Assembly: GCA_022702705.1 (NCBI GenBank)
Contig: JAKZJZ010000086.1
Coordinates: 30,137-94,136, forward strand
Direction: 5' to 3'
DNA: 64,000 nucleotides
Source of the DNA: Papilionanthe hookeriana x Papilionanthe teres
Lineage: Eukaryota > Streptophyta > Magnoliopsida > Asparagales > Orchidaceae
Shown here: positions 23,047 through 35,450 of the stretch, piece after piece
How the letters are laid out: every line of letters starts with the position of its first letter
How positions within the stretch are numbered: position 1 is the first letter of the stretch
Notes under the pieces: generated by a model
Databases searched by the model: none
What the model was told of the DNA's origin: nothing
The model's input: the letters and a program-made list of their open reading frames with translations, nothing else
Translations under genes and position numbers: made by a program

Positions 23047-24970
23047 GACAGACCCTTCAACTCTTTGGCTCTTTCTTCTACCTCTCTAATCTGTCTCTTC
23101 TCTAAGTCTTCTCTCTCTCTTATTCTTTATCTCATTCGCTCTCCCTTCCTCCCTCTCTTGTGGCCTTCATCTCTCTCACTTCTCAATTTCTTTTGCTCTA
23201 TTTTTTTCTCTCTTCTTTCTCTCTTATCTAATCACTCTCTTGTTCACTCTCCTCTTGGTATTTCTTTTTGTATCTTTCTTAATTTTCCAAATACTCTTTC
23301 TCCCTCTCTTCCACTCTCCCTCTCTCCCCTCTATCTCGCTTTTCTCACACTCTCTATCTCTCTATCATCAATGTGTTTCTTCCACTCTCTCCAATTAACA
23401 CCATATTACTCACTCTCCCATCTCTCTAAAATTTTCTCTCTGCTCGCTCTTATGGTGCTCTTCTCTTTCTCTCTCTTACTCTTTTCTCTCTTCGTCTCAC
23501 TAACTCCTCTATACCTCCATCTCACTATCATTCTCCCTCTCCCTCTCCCTCTCACTCTCCTCTTTGTTGCCCACTCCCTCCTTTTCTCACTTTCTCCTTT
23601 CCTACCTCACTCTCTTTCTCTCACACACTCTCTCTCTCTCTCGCTCTCTCTTCTCACTTTCTACCCCTCTCTCCTTCTCACTATAATCCATCCATGCCAC
23701 CTCCCTCTCCTCTACTCTTCCTTTCTACCTGCCTCACCCTCTCTATCGATCTCTATCACAAACACTCACGATCAATCTCTTCATATATCTCCCTCTTATC
23801 TCTCTTTCTTACAAGCTCCTTCTCTCACTTTTCTCTCTCCATCTACCTTTCTCTCAACTTCTTTTGCTCTCTCTATATCTCTCACTCTCTCTTTCCATCC
23901 TTATCTCCCTCCCTTCCTCGGTCTCTATCTATCTCTTACTTTATTGCTACTTCTCACTCTTCCTGCAATTTTCTTGACCCTCTTCTTATCTCTCTCATCA
24001 TTCTCTTCACTTACTACTCTCTCTCACTCTCACTCTTTCTTCTCTCGTTCGCCATCCCTCCCATTCTTGCACTCTTCATATCTCTCTTTATTGTGGAGCT
24101 CTTCTTTCTCCCTCTCACACACACACACTCATTTCTCTCACTATCCTTCCGTCTACCCATATCTCACTCGCATTCACCATCCCTCTTTCTCTCCCTCTCT
24201 ATCACAATCTCTCCAACCCTCTCTATTGCTCTCCTTCCCTCCTTTCCTTATTCTCTTATGTTTTCTTCCACTTTTTATCTAGGTTTTGTCCTCTCTCTCA
24301 TTCTATCTTCACTCTCTTTTCTCACTAACTTACCCTCTCTCCTTCTATCTTGAATACATCCCTCCCTCCCTCTCTCTTTAATCTACCTCAACATCTCTCT
24401 ATTTATGTCTTTCTCACTCTCTACTAATCTTTTCATCTCTCTTTTTTTCAAGCTCTTTCTCATACTGTTCTCTCTCCTTCTACCTCCCGTTCTCTCTACT
24501 TCAAATTTGCCCTTTTTATATCTCTTCCCATCCCTATATTTTTTTCTCCCTCGATCTCTCTCTCAGTCTCTCTTCCTCTCTTACTCTCTTGCTCTCTTAT
24601 CTTATCTCTATCAAATCTTTCTCTTCCCTCATTTATTCTTCTTCTCTTTCTCTCTCAATGTTTCTTTCTCTCATTCTCGCTCTCTATCTGTCCCTCTCTC
24701 ATGTCATCCATCACTCTCTCATGGATCTCCTCTCTATTTCCCACTCACTCGTTCACTCTCCCTCCCACTCCCATTCTCCCTCCAACTCTCATTCTCCCTC
24801 CTACTCTCATTCTCCCTCCTCTCTCTCCCCTCCCTCCCCCATTTTATTTGCTCTTTCTTCCTCCTTCCCTCGCTCTCACCCTTTTACCACTATGTATTAT
24901 CTGTCTTTCTCTCACCCTTGCCCTCTCTCCCATTCTCATGTTTTTCTCTTTTCTCTCTCACTCCCTATCT
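23047..24970. repeat. Family A block A2, pyrimidine strand on top
   Basis: Begins at CCCTTCAACTCTTTGGCTC, the equivalent of ~15,949 in A1 and ~36,425 in A3. It follows A1 collinearly at an offset of about 7.10 kb up to its end. Near the right end is a short tandem of CATTCTCCCTCC-type units (24,770-24,830). It lacks the first ~0.5 kb of A1 and A3, consistent with truncation at the 22.9-23.05 kb joint. Confidence 0.75.
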
Positions 24971-26350
24971 CGAGAGAGTTAAAGAGCATTTGAGGGAGCA
25001 AAAGAGAGATAGAGTCAGTGTGGTGAAGAGATGAAGAGAGTGAGAGATAGGAGAGACGGAACTAGAGAGAATGGGAGTGAGATGGAGGTGGAGAAAAGCT
25101 AGTAAAAGAGCAACAGAGAAAAGAGTAAGAGAGAAAGATAAAGAGAAATGGAGAGTGTGAATAATAAAGTGTTAATTGGCTAAGAAAGGAAGAAATAGAT
25201 GGAGAGATAGAGAGCAAGAGATGGAGAGAGAAAGAGTAAAAGTGGAAGGAGAATAGAGTAGAGGGTAGAGAGACTGGGAGGGTGGGAGAGGGTGAGAAAG
25301 AGTAGAGAAAGTAAGAAAAAAAAAAGAATAAATAAGAGGAGAGAAAGCAAGAGAGTGATTGCATAAGAGAGAAAGAGGTAAGAACGAAAAAAAGTGACAA
25401 AAGAAATAGAGAAGTGAGAGCTAGAGATAGATGGAGGGCACAAGAGAGGGAGGAATGGAGAGAGAATGAGGTAAAGAAAGAGTGAGAGAGAGAGGAGCGA
25501 GAGAAGAGAAGAATTAGAAAAGGAGAAGAGAGAGAGAGAAAGAGTTAAAGGGTGAGATAGATGGAAAAAATGAAGCGGGAGCGAGAGTGAGAGAGGTGGA
25601 CAGTGAGATAGACATTTGGATTAAAAGATAGAGTGAGAGATATAGAGTGAGAAATGATAAAGAGAGAGGATTGAGAGAGAAAGGGTAGAAGGAGAAGGAT
25701 GACTGTGAGAAGAGCTTGAAGGGAGTGATAAGATCGAGAGAGGTGAGATAGAAAGATAATGAGATAAGAGGAGAGGATAAGAGAGAGAGAGGGATAGATT
25801 TAGGAGAGGAGAGAGAGAGAGCTAGTGAGGTGAGAGAGAAGAGAAAGATCGAGTGAAAGAGAAGGAAAGAAAGATAGAAATAGAGAGAGAATACACATTA
25901 GAGAGAGTAAGGGAAGGAGGGAGGGAGAGCAAAAGAGAGGGGAAAAAAAGAGAGAACGAGAGAGGAAGGAAGGGAAGGAGAATCAGAGTGAGATGTTGGT
26001 AGAGAGTGGGAGAGAGTGGGAGAGAGTGAGAGATAGAAGAACGTGTCTGAGAGAGAAAAGAGAGATAGGAAAGAGAACCTCTTCATGTGTGAGAGAGAAA
26101 GAGATAAAGTGTTAGAGAGTACAAGATTGGGAGAGCGTGAGAGAGAAAGAGTGGAAGAAAGAGTTTGAGAGAGTAGAAGATGCGAGAGTATAAAGATGAT
26201 AAAGAGAGAAGACAAAGAGAACAAGAGAGTTACAGGGTGAGATAGTGATGGAAGGAGAGGATGAGAGGGAGAAAGAGTGTGCGAGAGATTGCGATAGGGA
26301 TGGAACAAGAGAATGATAAATATATAGAAATAAAAAAAAGTAGAAAAAAT
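24971..26350. repeat. Family A block A2', purine strand on top
   Basis: GA-rich and collinear with 17,730-18,725 and 38,442-39,800. It continues past the A1' end through the landmark CATGTGTGAGAGAG...TTAGAGAGTACAAGA near 26,085, equivalent to ~39,585 and in diverged form to ~29,395. It ends at 26,350, where the left arm of the 28.65-kb inverted repeat begins. Confidence 0.7.
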
Positions 26351-28288
26351 ATCTTTCTTGATATCTCTCTATCTCCATCTCTACCTTTCTCTCTCTTAGT
26401 ACTCCTCTCTCACTCTCCCTTCTCTCCCTATCATTCTTGCTATCTATGTGCTTCCTCCCTCTCTCTTGCTCTCTCTCTTTCCCTTCCTCTCTTCCTCCCT
26501 CTCTCTTGCTCTCTCTCTCCCTCTCCCTCTCACTTCCTCACTCGCTCGATCCTCCCTCTAATACTCCACCCTCTCCCCCTCACCTTTAAAACACTCTCTC
26601 TCCTAAAACTCTCTCACCACTCCTATCTTTCCCTTCTTTTCTCACCTTCTCTATCTTTCTAAATCTCTCTATTTATTTATCTTTCTCAATCTCTCTCTCT
26701 TCTCTATCTACTTCTTATCATCTGTCTCTCTATTATCTCCCTCATTCTTTCATGCTCTTTCTCACACTATTCATTCTCTCTCTACCTCCTCTCTTTCCCT
26801 GCTTCTCTTTTACTGTCAATATCTTTCATTCTCTCTTTCCATTCCTCTTTCTTGCCGTCACACCCTCCCTCTCTCTCTTTTGCTTTGGTTTCCTCTCTCA
26901 CCATCTCTCTCTCACCATGCTAATCTCTTGTCCTCTCTCTTTGTCATCTTTCTCTTCCACCATGCTACTCTTTATAGTTTTTCTCATCTCTTGCTTATTC
27001 TCTCTCTAATTCCTTCGTTCTCTCTTTCTCTCTCCTTCCCTCATTTGTGCCCTCTATCTCTCTCTCCTCCCTCTCATTATCTGCTACTTTGTTGCTTTGC
27101 TCCCTCCATTTCTCGGTCATTGGTACTCTTCACTCACTTTAACTCCCTCTCTATCCATCCCTCTCACTTTTTATCGCTCCCTATAACTCACTCTTTCTAC
27201 GTCTCTTACTTTTCTTTTCACTCCTTCCCGCCTCCCCCACCCTCTCCCTCGCTCCCTATAACTCACTCTTTGTATGTCTCTTGCTTTTCTTTTCACTCCT
27301 TCCCCCCCACCCACTCCCTCGCTCCCTCCCACCCACCCTCTCTCCTCGCCTTTCTCTCATGCCCCTTCATCTCCCTCTTTCCATCCTTATCTCCCCCTTT
27401 CACTATATCTCTCCCCTTTTGCTCATTCTCTCACTCTATTTTCTCATTAAATCCCTCTCTCTTGTCGCTCACTCCCACTCTCTCTCCTCTTATAAATGCA
27501 TCCCATTACTCTCTCTCATCTCCTTTCCTCTTTTTTTTTATCTGCCTCACCCTCCCCTATTTATCTCTCTCTCTCATAGACACTCTTTATCTGCCTCGTC
27601 ATCTCTTTCTTTCAAGCCATTCTCACACTCTTCTCTCTCCCTTAACCACGTAGTTTCTTTACTTCTCTTTTGCTCTCTCAATATTTATCATTCTCTCGTT
27701 CCATCCCTATCTCAATCTCTCACACTCACTTTCTACCTCATCCTCTCTCGCCATCAGTATCTCATCCTACAACTCTCTTGCTCTTTGTCTCTTCTCTCAT
27801 TCACATAATTATATTCTCTCACATCTTCTTCTCTCTCACACTTTTTCTTCTTGTTTTTCCCTCTCCCAGTCTTGTGCTCTCCAAACCTCACTCTCTTTCT
27901 CTCTCTCTCAAGGAGAAGTTCTTTTTTCCAATCTCTCTTTTTTCTCTCACACACATTATTATCTCTCTCTTCCTCTCTCTACAACCGTCTTACTCTCATT
28001 CACCTCCCCACTTATCTCTCGATCTCTCTTTCTGCTCTCTTTGGCCTTCCCTCCTTCTCTCACTCTCTATCAAGTATATTTTCTCTGTATTTCTCTCTCT
28101 TTCCCTCTCCACTCTCTTTCTCTTCTCTCTCTTTCCCTCTCCACCTTATCATCTCTCCGTCTCTTCCTCTTCTCATTCCTTTCAACTACTTCTCACACTC
28201 ATCTTTCTCATTCTACCCTTTCTTTTTCAGTCCTCTCTATTTATCTTTTTCTTTCTCTATCTCTCACTATATCCTCTACCTCTCTACG
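26351..28288. repeat. Left arm of an inverted repeat centred near 28.65 kb
   Basis: This CT-rich block is the reverse complement of about 28,950-30,960. Paired words sum to 57,210-57,405: 26,760 with 30,590; 26,965 with 30,440; 27,130 with 30,230; 27,872 with 29,425; 28,190 with 29,020. It includes a local ~76-bp tandem duplication near 27,174-27,325. No gene. Confidence 0.75.
27174..27325. repeat. Two-copy tandem repeat, 76-bp period
   Basis: CGCTCCCTATAACTCACTC occurs at 27,174 and 27,250. Each copy is followed by a matching TCTCTT(A/G)CTTTTCTTTTCACTCC segment. Confidence 0.85.
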
Positions 28289-29916
28289 GTGAGAGAGACA
28301 ACGAGATGGATCGTGAGAGGGAGAGAGAGGAAGGGAATGAGAGAGTGTGAGGGAAAACTATATAGAGAGATAGAAAGAGTGAGAGGTAGAGATTATGATT
28401 GGGATAACTAAATTGAGAGATAGGGAGAGGGTTGAGATAAATATTGCAAGATGAGGGGTGAGAGGGAGAATAGACAACATGAGAGACGGAAGATAAAAAA
28501 AGTGAGCAAAATAGAGGGAGGAAGAGGGAGAGAATAGATAGAGAGAAGAGATAAAGATGGAGGGAAGAGATAAAGAAGAGAGAGGAGAGAAAGAGAGGGA
28601 GTGAAGGAGAGAGAAAAATAGAATGAGAGAGAGGAGGTAGAAAATGAACGAGAAAACATGAGAGAAAGAGGGAAATAGAGAGAGGGAAGGATCGACATAG
28701 AAAGAAGAGAGACTGTGAGAAAGAGATAGAGAGAGAATAGAGAGAAGAGAGTGAGAGAATCGAGAAAGAAAGAGATTAAGATAAGGAGGAGAAGGAAGAG
28801 AGAGAGAAGGGAAAGAGAAACAATAAAGAGAAGAGAGAGAAGCGATAGAGGGATGGATTAAGAGAGAAAAGAGTAGAAAGAGAGAAAAGATTGTGAGAGG
28901 TAGAGAGCGAGATAGAGATTGGGATGGAAAGATAGAGTGAGAGACATAGAGAGAGAAAATGATAAATAGAGAGGAGTGAAAGAGAAAGGGTAAAGGGGAA
29001 GGATGACTGTGAGTAAGAGCTTGAAAGGAGTGAGTAGAGGAAGAAAGGGAGAGATGATAAGGCAGATATAGACAAAAAGAGATATAGATAGAGAGAGAGG
29101 TGAGATAGAAGGATAAAGAGATAAGATGAGAGGAGAGGATAGAGAGGGAGAGCTAGTGAGATGAGAGAGAAGAGAGAGTGAGAGTGAGAGAGAGGCAAAA
29201 AGAAAGAAAAATAGAGAGAGAATACACATGAGAGAGAGAGTGAGGGAAGGAGGGAGGGAGGGAGGTACAAGAGTGGGGAAGAAAGAGAGAAGGATAGAAA
29301 GGAAGGAAGGGAGGGAGAATGAGAGTGAGATGGTGGTAGAGAGTGAATGAGAGTGGGAGAGAGAAGAATGTGTGCAAGAGAGAAAAGAGAACCTCTCCAT
29401 GAGAGACAGAAAAAGAGAGAAAGGTTTGGAGAGCACAGGACTGACAGCGTGGGAGAGAGAAAGAGAGAAGAAAGAGTGAGAGTTGAAGATGCGAGAGAAT
29501 AAAAAGATGAGAAAGAGAGAAGACAGAGAGAGCAAGAGAGTTGCAGGTGAGATCGTGATGGAAGGAGAGCATGAGAGGGAGAGAGAGTGTGTGAGAGATT
29601 GAGATAGGGATGGAACGAGAGAATATTAAATATAGAGAGTGAACAAACGAGAAGTAGAGAAAATAAGAGGTTGAGAGAGAGAGAGAAGAGTGTCGGAAGG
29701 AGCTTGAAAAAAAGAGGGATGACGAGGCAGATGAGTGTCTGTGAAAGCGAGTTAGATAGACGGAGGTTAAGGCAGATAAAAGTGAGAGGAAAGGAGATGA
29801 GAGAGAAAGGGGGATGTATTTAGGACAGAGAGAATAGGAGTGAGCAAGAAGAGATGTTGAGTGGGAGGGAGGGAGGAGATATGAGGTAGAGTGATAAAGA
29901 GATAGAGACATTGAGC

Positions 29917-29969
29917 AAAAGGGGAGAGATATAGAAAAGGGAGAAAAGGGGAGAGATATAGAAAAGGGA
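29917..29969. repeat. Two-copy tandem repeat, 27-bp period
   Basis: AAAAGGGGAGAGATATAGAA occurs at 29,917 and 29,944 in direct tandem. Confidence 0.8.
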
Positions 29970-30190
29970 AGAGTTGGTGAGAAGAAAGGGAGGGAGAGAC
30001 GGTGGGTGGATGGGAAGAAGGGAGGGTGGGTGGGAGGGAGCGAAGGAGAGGGAGAGGGTGAGAGAGGGATGGAGTGAAAAGAAAAGCAAGGGAGATACAT
30101 AGAGAGTGTAAGAGAAAAAGAGTGAGGGTGGGAGAGGAAAAGGGAGAAGGAAGAAGAGAGAAGAGAGAGTTAGTGGGAGGGATAGAAAGT

Positions 30191-30288
30191 GAGAGGGAAA
30201 GAGCAACAAAGTAGTAGATAGTTAAAGTGAGCGAAGAGTGCCAATGATAGAGCAATGGAGAGGGAAAGAGCAACAAAGTAGTAGATAG

Positions 30289-30329
<41 letters not shown>
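30191..30329. repeat. 67-bp direct repeat followed by pure (GA)n
   Basis: GAGAGGGAAAGAGCAACAAA plus a matching GTAGTAGATAGTTA segment starts at 30,191 and again at 30,258. The second copy runs straight into an uninterrupted (GA)n tract at 30,293-30,329. Confidence 0.85.
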
Positions 30330-30334
<5 letters not shown>

Positions 30335-30719
30335 GGCACAAATGAGGGAAGGAGAGAGAACGAGAGAATGAAGGAATGAGAGAGAGAGATGAGCAAGAGA
30401 TGAGAAAGATGAGAAAGATGAGAAAGAGAGAGATACAAGTAGCATGGTGGAAGAGGGAAATGAGAGACAGATGGAAATAGAGGATGACAAAGCAGGAGAG
30501 CGAGAGGGAGGGTGTGAGGGCAAGAGGGAGTAATGGAAAGAGAGAATGAAAGATATAGATAGTGAAAGAGAAGTAGGGAAAGAGAGTAGGAGCTAGAGAT
30601 AGAACGAATAGTGTGAAAAAGAGCATGAAAGTGAGGGAGATAATCGAGAGAGACAATTATAGGAGGGATAGATAGAGAGATAGTGGTTTAGGTGGATAAA
30701 ATGTGAGAAACAAGGACAT

Positions 30720-30759
<40 letters not shown>
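30720..30759. repeat. Pure (GA)n tract, 40 bp
   Basis: Uninterrupted alternating GA, close to the innermost end of the right arm of the giant inverted repeat. Confidence 0.95.
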
Positions 30760-30761
<2 letters not shown>

Positions 30762-32926
30762 AGATAGTACGGTGAGAGAGATTGTAAGACAAGAGAGAGA
30801 GTGAGATAGAAGAGGGAGAACGAGAAGGCAAAGACAAAACAAGTGTGGGCAAGGAAGAGAAATTGAGAAGATGGAGAGACTAAGAGAGAAAGACATAGGG
30901 AGAGCATTAGAGAGAGGGAGGGGGAATGAATGAGATAAAGAAAAACTGTGTAAGAGATAGAGATAGAGAGAGAGAGTTATTATTAGGGATTGAAAATGAG
31001 AAGGATGGATGGAGAGGGAGTTGAAGTGAGCTAGGAATACTAGTGAGCGAGAAAGGGAGAGAGATAGAGCAACAAAGTGGTAGATAGTGTAAGGGAGAAA
31101 GAAAAAGAGAGAGAGGGCATGAATGAGGGAGGGAGAGAGAATGAGAGAATGCAGAAATGAGAGAATAAGAGAATTTAGAAATGAGAAAGAGAAGAGAAAG
31201 ATGAGAAAGAGAGAGTAGCATGATGGAAGAGAAGGTGAAAAGAGAGAGAGCTTGAGAGTAGCATGGTGAGAGAGAGATGGCAAGAGAGGAAGACAATAAG
31301 AGAGAGAGAGAGAGAGTAAGGGAGGGTGTGAGGTTGAGAGTAAGGAATAGAAAGAGAGAGTGTAAGATATAGAGAAGTAGAGAAAGAGAGAAGAGGTAGA
31401 GGGAGAACGAATAGTGTGAGAAAGTGCGTGAAAGAATGAGGGAGATAATAGAGAGAGAAATAAATGATGAAAGGTAGATAGATAGAGAGAGAAAGATAGA
31501 GTGATTTAAGTGGATAGATGTGAGAAATCAAGAGAAGATAGAGAGAGCTAGAGTAGTGGAATGAGAGAGATCATATGAGAAGAAGAGAGTAAGATAGAGG
31601 GGGGTGAGAGAGAAGAATGAGTAAGAAAATGAGAGAGAAGAAGTGTGGACAAAGAAGATAAATTGAGAAAAGCTAGAGAGAGTGAGAGTGTGAGAGACAG
31701 AGACTGATGGAGGGCATGAGAGAGAGGGAGAGAGAAAGAACAAAATAAAGATAAAGTGTGAGAGAGATAGAGAGAATAGATAGGAGTGATTTACTAGGTG
31801 AGAGAGAGATAGCAAGGGATGAAGCAGGAGAAAGGGAGAGAGAGGGATGGAAAGAGAGAGTGAGAGATATAGGGAGAGTAAAACATAAGTAGAGTGAGGG
31901 GGAGAGATGGGTAGAGGGAGTGAGAAGAATGTGTGAAATAGCTTGAATGAAAGAGGGAGGAGAGAGATAGAGATGAAGAGTAAGATAGAAACCATTCATG
32001 CGAGAATGAGAGAGATAAAGAGAGGGCGAGGAAAATAAAATGAAAGTCGAGAGGAGAGGAGAGGAGATGAGAGAAAGAGGAAAAGAGAGTATGTTTGTGT
32101 GAGAGGGTGCAAATCTAAGAGTGAGATAGAGGTAGAGAGTTGGAGAAAGTAAGAGATAGAAAGAGAAAAGTTGTAGGGAGAGAGATGGTGAGAGAGGAAG
32201 AGAGGGGGAGAGAGATATCGATGAAAAGAGAGAGTGAGAGATATAGAGAGAGAAATAAAGGTAGATAGAAGAGGTACAGATAGAGAGTGGAGTGTGAGAA
32301 AGCACTTGAAAGAAAAAAAGCGAACAGAGAGAGATATATGAAGACACATATAGAGAGAGTAAGAGAGACATATAAATAGAGAGGTTGAAAAAGATAGAAA
32401 GAGAGAGAAGAGGAGAGACAGTGTGAGGGAGAGATTGATGGATTCAAGGAGAAGGGGAGAATGACGGGGAGTGAGTGAGAAGAGAGAATGAAGAGAGAGC
32501 GCGAGAGAGGGCAAGAGTGAGAGAAAGTGCGAGAAACACATAAGAGAGACATGTAGGAATGGATAGAGTGAGTGGAGGGAAAGAGGTTGAGAGATAAGAT
32601 GAGAGTGAGAATGAGAGATAGAGTGGGCGAGAGAGTTGTAAGTTTGAGAGAGAAGGCAAGAGAGTGAGACAGAGCGAGAGAGAGTAAGAGGGGAGAGGGA
32701 GGGAGAGAGGGAGATAAGCATGGAAAGAGGGAGTGAGAGATATAGAGAGAGCAGAAGAGAAGTAGAGAGAGAAAGAGAGAAGGGGATAGACATAGAGAGA
32801 GAAAATTGTGAGGAAGAGCTTAAAAGAAAAGAGAGATGAAGAGGCAGATAGAGAGTGTGTGTGAGAGGGCGAAGATTGATGGAGTGAGTGAGGCAAATAA
32901 TAAGAGAAAGAAGAGTAAATGAGAGG

Positions 32927-32988
32927 AGAGGAGAGAGAGTGGGAAGGATTGATGAGAGGAAAGGAGAGAGAGTGGGAAGGATTGATTC
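32927..32988. repeat. Two-copy tandem repeat, 33-bp period
   Basis: GAGAGAGAGTGGGAAGGATT occurs at 32,931 and 32,964 in tandem. The second copy is followed by GATTCAAGAG. Confidence 0.8.
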
Positions 32989-35450
32989 AAGAGAGAAGAG
33001 AGAGATGTGGAGTGAGTGAGAAGAGAGAATAAAGAGAGAGGGAAGAGTGAGAGAAAGAGAGATCATACATAAGAGAGTTGTAAGAAAGGTGAGAGTGAGG
33101 CAAGAAGGAAGATATGGAAAATTAAATAGGGGAGGGGGGAGACAGAGAGACGAGGGAGAATAACAGTAAGAGGGAGTTCAAGAGAACTAGAGACATAAAA
33201 GAGTGAGAGAGAGAAATGGAATAAAATCATGAGAGAGAGATGGAGGGCACGAGAGAGGGAGAGGTGAGAGAATGAGAGAAAGAAAGAGTGAGAGAGAGAG
33301 AAGAAGAAGAAGAAGAAGTAATGGAAGAGAAAGATAAGATAGAGATAAGATAAAGAGAGCAAGAGAGTTGTGGGATGAGAGAGATGGCAATAGAGGAAGA
33401 GAGGGTGGGGGAGAGAGAGTGATAGAGAAATAGATATGGGGATGTAAAGAGAGATTGACAGATGTAGGGGGGCAATAGAAATAGAGAGAGCCGGAGGTAG
33501 AGAGAGAAAGACGAAGAGATGTGTAGAGAGCGGGGAGAGATATTGATTGAGAGAGCTTGAGGCTGATAAAAAGAGAAAGGATAGGAGAAAAGAGAGTGGG
33601 GGGAGAGATGGATTCAAATTGAAGGAGAAAGGTGAGTGAGTGAGAAGAGAGAGTGAAGAGAGAAAGAGAGAGGGCAACTCTTAGAGAAAGAGAGGGAGAA
33701 AACATAAGAGAGTAAAGGAAGGAGGAAGGAGGAAGGAGGGTGAAGGAGTTGGGGGAGAGATTGTATGAGAGAGAGAGGGAGGGAGGGTGAATGAGAGTAA
33801 GATAAAAGTTGAGAGACAGATAAAGTGAAAGATAGTAAGAGAGAGATATGAGAGTGTGTGAGAGAGAGAGAAAAAGAAGAGCTCCACAAGAGAAAGAGAG
33901 AGAGATGTACAGCACAAGAGAGTGGGAGAGGGAGGGAGAACAAGAGAAAGAAAGAGTGACTGTGAATGAGAGAGAGTTAGAAGGAGCGAGAGAAGATAAA
34001 GGTGAGAGAGGGATTAGAGAGAAGTGGCAAGAGAGTTGTAGGGTGAGAGAGGAAAGTGAAGAGAGTAAGAGAGCGAGAGAGCGCAAGGGAGGGAGATAAG
34101 GATGGAAAGTGAAAGTGAGAGACAAAGAGAGAAAAAGAACTAGAGAGATACGAGTAGAGGGAGAGAAAAGAGTGTGAGAAGGAGTTGAAGAGGGAGAGAG
34201 AGATAAGAAGAGACAAATGGTGAGTGTTTGAGAGAGGGATAAAGAGAAGGCGGGGCAGATAGATAGGAAACGTAGAGGAGAGAGATTGAGGGAGGGATGG
34301 ATTGAGGAGACAAGTTGAGAGGAGGTGTGAGTGAGAAGGGAGAGAAGAGAACGAGAAGAGAGCGAGAGATAGGGACAGTGTGAGAGAAAGAGAGAGAGGT
34401 AGGAAAGGGGAGAATGAGGGAAGGAGGGAGTGACCAAAAAAGAGGAGAGAGGGTGAGAGGGAGAATGACAGTGAGATGGAGGTAGAAAGGAGTTGGTGAG
34501 AAAGAGCAACAAAGAAAAGAGTAAGAGAGAGAAAGAGAAGAGCACAATGAGAGAGAGCAGAGAGAATGATTGTAAGAGATGGAGAATGAGAAATATGGTG
34601 TTATTGGTAAGGAGAGGGGAAAATAGATGGAAATATAGAGAGAGAGAGTAAGAGAGAGAGACAAGTGTGAAGGAGGGAGGGAGAGAGGGAGAAAGAGTGG
34701 AAGAGAAGGTAAGAAAGATACAAAAAAGAACTAGCAAGAGGAGCAAGAGCAAGAGAGTGATCGCGTAAGAGAGAAAGAGACATTAGAGAAAAAAAGAGAG
34801 CAAAACAAATTAAGAAGTGAGAGTGCGACAGAGATGGAGGGCACAAAAGGAGAAGGGAGGGAGAGTGAAGGAGAGAGGTGCGAGAGAAGAGAAAGATTAG
34901 AATTAGAGAAGAGAGAGTAGAAGATTTAAATGGTGAGAGAGATGGAAAGAGAGAAAGAGAGGGCAAGAGTGAGAGAGAGGAAGAGTGAGATATATATTGC
35001 AAGGAAAAGATAAAGTGAATGATATATAGAGAGAAAAGTATAAGTAGAGAAAGAGATAGTGAGAAGGAGAGTGAGATAGAAGGGGTAAGGATTAAGATGA
35101 GTGTGAGAAAGAGCTTGAAAGAAAGAGAGAGAAGAGGGAGAGAAGGAGATCGTAGCAGAGGAATAAAGGGAGAAAGAGAGTGTGTGAGAGAGATAAAGAT
35201 AGGGGTGGAACGAGATAATGATAGATATAGAGAGACAAATGAGAGGTTGAGAAAATTGGAGATTGAGGGAGAGAGAAGAGTGTGAGAAATAGCTAGAAAG
35301 AAAGAGAGATGATGAGGCAGATAAAGAGTGTGTGTTAGAGAGAGATAGATATAGAGGGTAAGTCGGATTAAAAGGAAGAGGAAAGGAGATGAGACAGAGC
35401 GACGGTATGTATTTAGGAGAGGAAAGAGATTGGGAGTGAGAGATGGTACT

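Larger units (their letters stand above)
28289..35450. repeat. 7.2 kb GA-rich block: composite of inverted copies
   Basis: This is the longest uninterrupted purine-rich block in the window. It is composite: 28,950-30,960 is inverted to 26,351-28,288; 30,715-33,515 is inverted to 18,726-21,745; and 33,525-35,445 is inverted to 15,430-17,345. Short pure (GA)n runs lie at 30,293-30,329 and 30,720-30,759. The region 28,289-28,950 forms the spacer of the nested inverted repeat. Minus-strand open frames of up to 521 codons (33,187-34,752) are Ser/Leu-rich artefacts. Confidence 0.75.
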
